A stretch of 16,915 bases of DNA from NCBI GenBank assembly GCA_029821455.1, contig JALGTI010000025.1:1-16915 (forward strand). Reading direction: 5' to 3'. The stretch comes from Candidatus Zipacnadia bacterium (GTDB lineage Bacteria; Armatimonadota; Zipacnadia; Zipacnadales; Zipacnadaceae). Numbering within the stretch: the first letter of the stretch is position 1; each line of letters starts with the position of its first letter. The notes beneath the pieces were generated by a model, which was not told the origin of the DNA, ran no database searches, and saw only the letters and a program-made list of their open reading frames with translations. Shown here piece by piece: positions 8,601 to 14,632 of the stretch. Both the position numbers and the translations under genes were made by a program.

Positions 8601-9914
8601 GACCGCCCCGTGCTCCAGGCTGATGAACTTCGAGTCTTGGCCACCAATCTCGAAGATGGTGTCCACCTCCGGGTCAATGGCAAGCGCCCCTGTCGCCTGC
8701 GCCGTGATCTCGTTGCGGACCACATCGGCCCCAATGAAATCACCAGTCAAGTAGCGCCCCGAACCCGTAGTACAAGCCCCTCTTATCTCCACCATATCGC
8801 CGACTTCCTCACCCACCTCCAGAAGCCCCTGCCGAACCGCCTCGATGGGTTGGCCGGCTGTCATCAGATAACGCTTGGACAATACGTTCCGATGCTCGTC
8901 CATCACGACTACGTTGGTGGAGATGGAGCCCACGTCTAGTCCCAGGTATGCTGGTATCTTCTGGCCGGGCCCAGGTGTTGGCGGGGTGACCTCTCCTTTC
9001 ATAATCACAGACCGGCCCAGCTTCAGAGGCGGCAGACGCGCGCCTCTTTCGGCGGAGTGATACTCGCGCAGTTCATCAATTCTGCCCAGATCAGGAGCCT
9101 GCATGCCCGCCTGCTGGGCGCGCAGCACCGCCCCAATCGCGCCCATCGAGGCATAATGCTCTGGAATCTGAAACTCATCACCGTCAACCTCAAGCACTTC
9201 GTGCATAGCCCGCTTGATGCCTGGGTTAGCCGCCACGCCGCCGTGGAACGAGATCGGCAGCTCCATTGGCGCTGCTGAGCCGACGGTGCTTTTGAAGTTG
9301 CGTACCAGTGCCAGGCACAGGCCCGCCACAATGTCGTGAGTCGGGGTCGCCTTCTGCTGTAGATGGATCATATCGCTCTTGGCAAAAACGCTGCAGCGTC
9401 CCGCCACCCGGGGCGGGTCATCTGACTGCAGCGCCATCTGGCCGAACGCCTCGATGCTCAAGCCCAGGCGGCTGGCCTGCTGGTCCAGAAACGACCCCGT
9501 ACCGGCCGCACACATCGTGTTCATTGCAAAGTCGGCCACATCCACTTCCCCGCCATCCTGGTGCTTGAGGAAGATCAGCTTTGAATCCTCGCCGCCGATT
9601 TCAATGATGGTCTTGACGTGCGGGTACAGTTCGCCGGTAGCTGTCGCCTGGGCCACCACCTCGTTGACGAAGCTTCCGGCCAGAATCTCCGCCACCACCC
9701 GCCCACCTGCACCCGTGGCCGCAAGCCCGGCAATGGCGTCCGCTCCCCAGGTGGCAACGACCTCAGCGACGGCGTCAGCCGCGACCCTCATCGGCTGGCC
9801 CTTGTGGCGGATGTAGCGCTCAGCCAGAATCTCGCCAGCCTGGTTCATCACCACCAGGTTGACGCTCACCGAGCCGACATCAAGACCTACAAACACCGGC
9901 TCCGCCGAACTCAT
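5694..9914 (-). CDS. Giant acyl-CoA dehydratase activase: two ASKHA (BcrAD/BadFG) modules plus DUF2229/HgdB-like region
   Basis: The product has 1406 residues, the usual size of the large activase class. Module 1 (about 5-268) has the ATPase loop GLDVGSVSVNLVV, IGGEDSK at 107-112, C135 in MCAAGTGSF and C174 in GRCSVF. Module 2 (about 322-578) repeats this with GLDVGSISTNVVV, IGGQDSK at 423-429, C447 in VCAAGTGSF and C487 in ERCTVF. In HgdC-type activases the two equivalent cysteines of each monomer hold one [4Fe-4S] cluster across a dimer; here the pair of modules could form that dimer within one chain. A cysteine knot follows (C604, C607, C611, C630). The C-terminal half has two alpha/beta lobes starting near 673 and 1006, with ETCFP (C723) and ECFPC (C1053, C1056). 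Other conserved cysteines are C866, C936 (NFGCGPDS) and C1088 (GPCRFGQ). ATG 9914 has AGGAGG 11 bases upstream. Such activases use ATP to drive electrons to very low potential; the partner enzyme is unknown. Confidence 0.93.
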   Translation of the reverse strand: MSSAEPVFVGLDVGSVSVNLVVMNQAGEILAERYIRHKGQPMRVAADAVAEVVATWGADAIAGLAATGAGGRVVAEILAGSFVNEVVAQATATGELYPHVKTIIEIGGEDSKLIFLKHQDGGEVDVADFAMNTMCAAGTGSFLDQQASRLGLSIEAFGQMALQSDDPPRVAGRCSVFAKSDMIHLQQKATPTHDIVAGLCLALVRNFKSTVGSAAPMELPISFHGGVAANPGIKRAMHEVLEVDGDEFQIPEHYASMGAIGAVLRAQQAGMQAPDLGRIDELREYHSAERGARLPPLKLGRSVIMKGEVTPPTPGPGQKIPAYLGLDVGSISTNVVVMDEHRNVLSKRYLMTAGQPIEAVRQGLLEVGEEVGDMVEIRGACTTGSGRYLTGDFIGADVVRNEITAQATGALAIDPEVDTIFEIGGQDSKFISLEHGAVVDFEMNKVCAAGTGSFLEEQAEKLAISIENEFAELALQSDSPIDLGERCTVFMETELQKNQQSGAATRDLVAGLAYSIVYNYLNRVVAHKRVGDHIFFQGGTAFNNAIVAAFEHVTGKPITVPAHNEVTGAIGCAIIAQEADEGEGSTFKGFDLTKKRYSIESFECQDCPNHCEINKVIIEGEEPLYYGSRCGKYDVDRRGTNKGEGLPDLFREREKFLVNSYQPSRPLPVDAPRVGLPRAGLFHELFPFWQAFLTELGIEVVLSDRTNKRIIHEGAEASVAETCFPIKVVLGHVLDLLDKGIDYIWLPSVINLPTSHPEMTDSFVCPYMQSLAYTLKSAVDFEAEGVEVLQPPVYLALGRKHWVEALLPVARRFGKSRREVARALEVAKTALDRFEASCHQRGAEVLASLKADERAIVIVGRSYNTCDPGASMDIPRKLRGMGVLPIPMDFLPLDEVTIPADWFNMYWEYGQKILAAAEVISQDEHLHALYLTNFGCGPDSFITKFFRERLGTEPCLIIEVDEHSADAGIITRCEAFLDSLKGNRDRQFMVGRHFRPLTIEHASKRTVLIPNMSGHAYGLAAAFEGCGMPAQVLDEPDEETLFWGRQHTTGKECFPCIVTTGDMVKFTKRPDFDRDKYAFFMGGSGGPCRFGQYNALQRMVLDDLGYEDVPMFAPNQASSFYDDLGIVGRKFLRLGWDAIVAIDILEKALLQTRPYEVKPGSAADAYWDSLHEVCDTVRNGGGLREILATLKRSRSRFEKVEVDRSEPRPVIGLAGEFYIRSNRFSNQDVIAQIEALGGEVWMSPVYEWFLYRNLRRDMRAGLVGDHKLRVKNYLTDKVMRWDEHRMVAVFADFLNNAYELPSGELLSLASPYIHYSFEGEAIMTVGKGIDFARKGLSGLVAVMPFTCMPGTISYAIMKRVRHAENEIPFLNMVYDGLEQSTALTRLEAFMHQAREYSKTNGGPRLR

Positions 9915-10021
9915 CTGTAACTAGTCCTCCTGTTGCATAGCATTGCTCTCAGTCGCCTTAGAGGGCGAACCTGGACATAGGCAAATCGGTCTAACTGACA
10001 TCACCGGACCCGGGCAGACTG

Positions 10022-10050
10022 ATTATACAAGAAGAGTCTCGCTAGGCCAA
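10022..10050 (-). promoter_or_regulatory. Sigma70-type promoter for the activase operon
   Basis: On the minus strand TTGGCC (10050-10045) is followed by a 17-base spacer and TATAAT (10027-10022). The -10 box is perfect and the -35 box matches 4 of 6 consensus bases. Transcription would start near 10015 and give a leader of about 100 bases before ATG 9914. Confidence 0.55.
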
Positions 10051-10200
10051 GAGGTTCCGCGAAAAATATAATCAGGATATATATCCCATAACTGCCCCAT
10101 CGGCGCAGGAATATGTAGACGCCTGTTGAAATTGATAGTCACAAGCTGCGTGGGCGCTCCTTTGGGTAGTACTGGCAGCCAGTCCTACACCTAACACTAG

Positions 10201-10254
10201 GTAGCGCAGGCATCCTGCCTGCGCAGTCGGGACAAGCTGGAAGCTTGCCCTACT
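10201..10254. repeat. Compound palindromic repeat, GGCATCC-core family, copy 2
   Basis: Two hairpins sit side by side. The first is GCGCAGGCA (10204-10212) with TGCCTGCGC (10216-10224), a perfect 9-bp stem with loop TCC. The second is GACAAGCT (10231-10238) with AGCTTGCC (10242-10249), one mismatch, loop GGA. The unit is bounded by GTAG on the left and CTAC on the right, themselves inverted. It shares its core with the element at 2970-2997 and ends 12 bases before the next start codon. Confidence 0.68.
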
Positions 10255-10265
10255 GTATTGATGCA

Positions 10266-11339
10266 ATGATTCGCACACTGGACAGATACATCTTTTCGCA
10301 ACTACTGCTGCCATTCTTTGTGGCGCTGTTGACCTTTGTGGTGCTCATCTCTGGGCACTTTCTCTGGCAGGCCACCCAGGCCATTGTCCAGCATCACGTT
10401 AGCACCCTCAGCATCCTCCAGTTCGTGGTGCTTCAGATTCCGCGTGCGAGTGTCCTGGCCATACCTGTAGCTACTCTCCTGGCCTGTGCTCTGGTCGTCA
10501 ACCGCCTGGCCTCTGATAGTGAGCTGGTCGCTATCAGCGCCGGCGGCGTAAGCACGGGCCGTACGGCGGTCCCGCTCTTGGCGCTTGCAGCCTTGGCCTG
10601 TCTGGGCTGCCTTGCCGACAGTGAGTTGCTTGTACCTGCTGCCGGCAAACAGTCGCGGCGCCTCATCACCAGGATCGCGGTCAGTCGCAAAAGCCTCTCG
10701 TTTCAGCCTCATACGTTCCTGGATGCTGGCAATGGCATTCACTTGTACGCCGGGACAGTGGACACCCGGCGCGACGCCCTCGGCAATCTGATGGCCTTTG
10801 TGGTGCCGAGGGAAGGCCCGCCAATAATGCTCTGGACTCCCCGGGCTGAGTTCGGCCCCACTGGTGTTGAAATCAATTCCAGCCAATGGTACTGCCTCGA
10901 CGACGAGGGCAGCTTTACCTCCGGACACGACAGCGGAGTGCAGATAGACCTCGCTGGCTTCTCTGCCGCCGTGGGCTTAGGCGGCGATGCGATGGCCAAG
11001 CTCAGCCTTGGCGAGTTGTGGCGACGCGCCCGCGACATCCAGCGCCGCTATCACGGTCAGGGGACGCGCTATCTTATGGAACTCCACTGGCGACTGGCGC
11101 TGTCTATATCACCGTTGGTCTTTGCGCTCTTGGCCGTACCTGTCACTCTGCGGCTCGGGCGCCGCGAAAGCCTGATTGGCGTGTTGGCCACTATCGTTGT
11201 GGTCTTCGTCTATTCTGTTATAATGCTCTGGATGCGTATGCTTGGTGATGCGGGTCGTCTACCTCCCGCGGTTGCCGCCTGGTCACTGAACTTCATCATC
11301 GCCTGCCTTGCAGCAATTGCTATTCGCCGTTGCCACTAG
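10266..11339 (+). CDS. LptF/LptG-family (YjgP/YjgQ) LPS export permease
   Basis: The product is 357 residues from ATG 10266, typical for the family. It starts with the family hallmark MIRTLDRYIFSQLLLPF and has three N-terminal membrane segments (about 13-33, 50-75 and 100-125), a periplasmic beta-rich domain (about 125-265) and three C-terminal segments (about 275-296, 303-327 and 331-354). LptF and LptG together form the membrane part of the ABC transporter that extracts lipopolysaccharide from the inner membrane and feeds it to the LptA/LptD bridge. Only one permease gene is present here, so its partner and the ATPase LptB must be elsewhere; F and G cannot be told apart by eye. An in-frame TTG at 10245 lies inside the palindromic repeat and is not credible. 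No Shine-Dalgarno is visible. lptD begins 31 bases after the stop. Confidence 0.88.
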   Translation: MIRTLDRYIFSQLLLPFFVALLTFVVLISGHFLWQATQAIVQHHVSTLSILQFVVLQIPRASVLAIPVATLLACALVVNRLASDSELVAISAGGVSTGRTAVPLLALAALACLGCLADSELLVPAAGKQSRRLITRIAVSRKSLSFQPHTFLDAGNGIHLYAGTVDTRRDALGNLMAFVVPREGPPIMLWTPRAEFGPTGVEINSSQWYCLDDEGSFTSGHDSGVQIDLAGFSAAVGLGGDAMAKLSLGELWRRARDIQRRYHGQGTRYLMELHWRLALSISPLVFALLAVPVTLRLGRRESLIGVLATIVVVFVYSVIMLWMRMLGDAGRLPPAVAAWSLNFIIACLAAIAIRRCH

Positions 11340-11370
11340 CGCGACCCAACACCGAGCGCTTTCCAGTGGG

Positions 11371-13767
11371 ATGGCCCTGATGCCGTCACCTTCATTCAAT
11401 CCGTTCCCGGCGCTCTTGGCCGGGGCCGGCCGGCGCTGGTCTTGTGCTACCTTGTGGGTAGTCTACACAATGTGCTGCTTGGGCGCTGCTGGCGCGGCGG
11501 AACTCACCCCTGCTCCGCGCGATATTGCCCAGTTGCAGCAAGCCCCCCAACGCACCACCCCTCCTGACCAGCCCCAGGACGAAGCCGAACAACCCTCGGC
11601 CCCACCCCCTCCCGAACAGGAAGCAATCCCCCAGGGACAGGACACTGAACAGCAGCCGTGGCCGCCTCAGCCGGGCCCTGACGAGGCAGCGGTCAGCGCT
11701 GAACGCGTTCGGGTTGAGGCTGATAGGGTTATCGCAGAGGGCGATGTCACCGTCAAGACCGAGGACCTCACTGTAACCGCCGACCAGGCCATCATTGACG
11801 AAGAGGGGGAGTGGGCCGAGTTCAGCGGCGATGTGGCCATTGACTCCGAGACCCACCACAGCACCACCCAGTCATTGCGGGTCAACTTGGACACCGAGGA
11901 GTGGCTCATCGCCGGCGGACGGACCCGGGTCGAGCCCGAGTTCTTTGAGGGTGGTGAGGTGCTTGAGCCGCTCTTCCTCAGGGCCAAGGATGTAGTCGGC
12001 GAGTCCGAGGCCGGCCCGATCCACGCCCGTGGCGGCCTGTTCACATCCTGCGACCTCGAGCGCCCCCACTTCGATCTGCGCTCCAAGCACATAACCGTAT
12101 TGCCAGGGCGCAAGGTCCGCATCCGCAAGCCTACTCTCTACCTCTTCGGCCACAGGACCGTGCGCTACCCCTTCGACCTGACCTTCGATCTCGACCGTAA
12201 GCAGAACCGCTTCTTCCCCGAAATCGGGCAGAGCTATATGGAGGGCTACTACGCCAAGTTGGCGTACCTTTACCTGGCCGGCCGCGCCGGCGAGGGCTTC
12301 ATCCGCCTGCATATGACCCAGAAACGTGGCCTCGGCTTCGGGGTTGATCACACCATTGATACCGCGCGGCAGTTCGGCCAGGGCTCGATATTCTTTGAGC
12401 CCAGCCAGGGTGCTTTCACCACCCGGGTCCGCCATCGTTATAACTTCAGCCAGTCTCTGAGCTCAGACTTCTCAAGCAGCTATCAAGTCAACAGTGGCTA
12501 TTTCGGCAGCAGTTCAACGCTGGCCAGCAATCTTACATTGCGCCGGCGGGTCGGGAACACCCGCAGCGAACTGGGTCTACAGCGCTCGATTACCAAGGGC
12601 ACCTACAGCACCAGTGAGCGGTTCAGCGCCAATCTCCGACAGGAGTTCGGGCCCTCGGAGAATCGCTGGAGCTTGCGCACCGCGATGCGCGACTCTAGAT
12701 ACCGCGCCGACCAGCCGGCTGACAAGGAACTGGAGACGGAGTTGCGCTGGGTGCGCCGTGGGTCGCTGCTTGACTGGGAGGCGATGTTTGAGGACCGCTG
12801 GGACCTCGATGGTGATCGCTACACCGGCGACTCGAACCGCTTCTTCCTCAGCCGCATGCCCGAGTTTGTGATCAAGACTGACAGCGAGCGCCTCGAAGCC
12901 CTCAATCTGTTCGGTCGGGTGGATAGCCGGGCTGCCCTCTACCTGGGCCGCTTCTCCCAGGCCCCTGATGAGCTGAGCGTATACCGCGCCTCCTTTGATG
13001 GCCGGTTCGGGGGACGCGAGTATCGCCTGACCGGCAACTCACGCCTCCGCCATGAACTTCAGTTCCGCCAGAGCTTCTACAGCGATGGCTCAGCTCAATA
13101 TGCGTCCAGATTCACCACGCAACTTCGCCAGCACCTCAGTTCTCACTGGGACACGCGACTCAGCTACAACTACTCCGGCACGCACGGCTACTCCCCGCTG
13201 CGCCTGGACTACAGTGGCCGCAGCCATAGTCTCTACTGGCAAGCTGTGCGTACCTTACGTGACCATTCGCGTCTGGAGCTGTCCACTGGCCTCGATCTGA
13301 TTAGCGATACCTGGCGTGACGCGCTCTTGCGTTATGAGTTGATGACCAGCCGCGACAGCAAGATCCAGTTGCAGTCTGGCTACAGTCTCAACCGGTCGAG
13401 GTGGCGACCGGCTAATCTGCGCTGGATATTTGCCAGCCCTGACAGGTATTATCTCGCTTTGGGGACAAACTACGATCTAGACAGTTCCGAACTCACCCGC
13501 GCGACGATGGAGCTAGACTGGCGCTGGCACAGGTTCTGGCGGATTGAATTGCTGACAGGTTACAGCGGCTACAGTGGTGAATTCGATGATTTAGATGTCC
13601 AGCTTACCCGCGACCTGCATTGTTGGATTGGCTCGCTTTCCTACAACAAGCAGCTCAAGGAGATAAGGCTTAATCTGGGCATTAAGGCCTTCCCGGCTAA
13701 TGAGCGGATTCTGGGAATTGGCCGTAGCGGCGCCCGTTTCGAAGGTAGCACCGGCCAGTACTTCTAG
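11371..13767 (+). CDS. lptD: LPS-assembly protein LptD (OstA/Imp) with proline-rich linker
   Basis: The product is 798 residues from ATG 11371; ATG 11380 is nearly as good, and an upstream in-frame TTG at 11308 would overlap the permease gene. A signal peptide (RRWSCATLWVV...) has a likely cleavage after AGA at 40-42. Residues about 45-105 are a proline-, glutamine- and glutamate-rich linker, probably disordered. An OstA/LptA-type beta-jellyroll follows (about 108-225: VRVEADRVIAEGDVTV, EWAEFSGDV). Then come the LptD-typical block TSCDLERPHFDLRSKHITV and a long outer-membrane barrel with alternating aromatic strands ending in F. The mature chain has only two cysteines, C227 and C751. LptD inserts lipopolysaccharide into the outer leaflet, usually plugged by LptE, which is not seen here. 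Adjacency to an LptF/G permease supports the assignment. Confidence 0.88.
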   Translation: MALMPSPSFNPFPALLAGAGRRWSCATLWVVYTMCCLGAAGAAELTPAPRDIAQLQQAPQRTTPPDQPQDEAEQPSAPPPPEQEAIPQGQDTEQQPWPPQPGPDEAAVSAERVRVEADRVIAEGDVTVKTEDLTVTADQAIIDEEGEWAEFSGDVAIDSETHHSTTQSLRVNLDTEEWLIAGGRTRVEPEFFEGGEVLEPLFLRAKDVVGESEAGPIHARGGLFTSCDLERPHFDLRSKHITVLPGRKVRIRKPTLYLFGHRTVRYPFDLTFDLDRKQNRFFPEIGQSYMEGYYAKLAYLYLAGRAGEGFIRLHMTQKRGLGFGVDHTIDTARQFGQGSIFFEPSQGAFTTRVRHRYNFSQSLSSDFSSSYQVNSGYFGSSSTLASNLTLRRRVGNTRSELGLQRSITKGTYSTSERFSANLRQEFGPSENRWSLRTAMRDSRYRADQPADKELETELRWVRRGSLLDWEAMFEDRWDLDGDRYTGDSNRFFLSRMPEFVIKTDSERLEALNLFGRVDSRAALYLGRFSQAPDELSVYRASFDGRFGGREYRLTGNSRLRHELQFRQSFYSDGSAQYASRFTTQLRQHLSSHWDTRLSYNYSGTHGYSPLRLDYSGRSHSLYWQAVRTLRDHSRLELSTGLDLISDTWRDALLRYELMTSRDSKIQLQSGYSLNRSRWRPANLRWIFASPDRYYLALGTNYDLDSSELTRATMELDWRWHRFWRIELLTGYSGYSGEFDDLDVQLTRDLHCWIGSLSYNKQLKEIRLNLGIKAFPANERILGIGRSGARFEGSTGQYF

Positions 13768-13785
13768 TCATACAGTGTAGTATAG

Positions 13786-13828
13786 GCCCCCCTCTCCTGC
13801 AAGAAGAGGGGGCCGGGGGGTGAGGTTA
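13786..13828. repeat. Palindromic intergenic repeat, CCCCTCCC/GGGAGGGG family, copy 2 (variant stem)
   Basis: CCCCCTCT (13788-13795) pairs with AGAGGGGG (13805-13812), and the tail GGGGGGTGAGGTTAAC follows. The stem differs from copies 1 and 3 but the tail matches. It lies 20 bases after the lptD stop. Without a T-run it is a weak candidate for a terminator. Confidence 0.55.
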
Positions 13829-13841
13829 ACCCACCCTTATT

Positions 13842-13900
13842 CCCCCTCCCTACTTGCCCTGAGCCTGCCGAAGGGGAGGGAGGGGGCCAGGGGGTAGGTG
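13842..13900. repeat. Palindromic intergenic repeat, CCCCTCCC/GGGAGGGG family, copy 3
   Basis: CCCCCTCCCT (13842-13851) pairs perfectly with AGGGAGGGGG (13877-13886) around a 25-base inner part that holds a second small inverted repeat (CCCT...AGGG). The tail GGGGGTAGGTG runs directly into the start region of the next gene, so the repeat appears to supply its ribosome site (TAGGTG). Confidence 0.6.
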
Positions 13901-13906
13901 AACAAT

Positions 13907-14632
13907 ATGTCTCATCACTTCAAACCAATCGTCCTCCTGCTGATTGCAGTCATGCTCCTGCAGCTATGTGTGTCCCTGACTGTCGGCTGGACGCAGTCCC
14001 GGCCCCAGCCGCCGGAGCTACACACTCGTCTCAGCGAAATACTGGCAAAACCGGAGTACCAACAGGATGTGCCGCAGTGGTGGGATAGGATAAGCCAGCC
14101 ACTCCGGCGCATAGTGAGCAAGATCCTTCAGTTCCTGTTTGGGAATCCTTTCTGGGAGAACCTGCGCGGCACCTCGCCGATACTCTATTGGATACTGGTC
14201 ATCGTGCTAATTGCTGCTGTAGTTGCACTCACGGCTCACATCTTGTGGATGATCGCCTCCGCCTTCAGGCCCAAACCCAAGCGCAGGCAGCCTAGAGAGC
14301 AATTGCCCTCGGCGCGTCTATCGCCTGATGCCCTGCGACAGGCCGCCCGCAGAGCCGCTGCTGAGGGCGATTACGCTCAGGCGCTCCGCTACCTCTACGA
14401 GAGTCTCATCAGCTATCTGGATCGCCAGGGCATCCTCGTATATGACAGGGCGGCCACCAATTGGGACTACCTGCGGCAGTTGCGGGACGATTCTGACCTC
14501 GCGGACCTCCTTCGACCCCTCAACAATGTGGTTGACGGCGCCTGGTATGGTAAGCGTCCCGTAGACGCCGGCGAATTCGCTGACTGTGAGCAGTTGGTTG
14601 ACGAGGCCTGGCGACTGGGGGGTGGCCGCTGA
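13907..14632 (+). CDS. DUF4129 domain membrane protein
   Basis: The product is 241 residues from ATG 13907; GTG 13898 is an alternative lying at the end of the repeat. A signal peptide or membrane anchor covers residues 7-27, a second membrane segment about 91-117, and a basic stretch follows (RPKPKRRQPR). The C-terminal part (about 158-235) has the DUF4129 pattern: ALRYLYESLISYLDRQG, then a TNWDYLRQL segment, then WYGKRPVDAGEF. Proteins of this kind often sit with MoxR ATPases and DUF58 or transglutaminase-like proteins, and their biochemical role is unknown. Its stop overlaps the next gene's start by one base (TGATG), so the two are translationally coupled. Orientation predicts an outside loop between the two membrane segments and a cytoplasmic DUF4129 domain. 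Confidence 0.82.
   Translation: MSHHFKPIVLLLIAVMLLQLCVSLTVGWTQSRPQPPELHTRLSEILAKPEYQQDVPQWWDRISQPLRRIVSKILQFLFGNPFWENLRGTSPILYWILVIVLIAAVVALTAHILWMIASAFRPKPKRRQPREQLPSARLSPDALRQAARRAAAEGDYAQALRYLYESLISYLDRQGILVYDRAATNWDYLRQLRDDSDLADLLRPLNNVVDGAWYGKRPVDAGEFADCEQLVDEAWRLGGGR

Larger units (their letters stand above)
9915..10265. other. Divergent intergenic region between the activase and the LptF/G-type gene
   Basis: These 351 bases hold no gene. The left half has the activase ribosome site (AGGAGG, minus strand) and its promoter at 10022-10050. The centre (about 10060-10085) is the most AT-rich part of the window and has a perfect TATAAT on the plus strand at 10067-10072, but without a matching -35 box. 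The right end holds a compound palindromic repeat at 10201-10254. Small open frames here lack any support. Confidence 0.6.

Noticed and set aside
10245..10265. TTG start at 10245 giving a longer LptF/G-type protein
   Set aside because: It lies inside the palindromic repeat and adds residues not seen in the family. ATG 10266 begins exactly with the family's usual N-terminus.
11308..11370. TTG start at 11308 for lptD, overlapping the permease gene
   Set aside because: ATG 11371 or 11380 gives a normal signal peptide. The extra 21 residues would displace it.
13786..13886. Rho-independent terminator after lptD
   Set aside because: Stable GC-rich stems exist, but no T-run follows them and the sequences belong to an interspersed repeat family.
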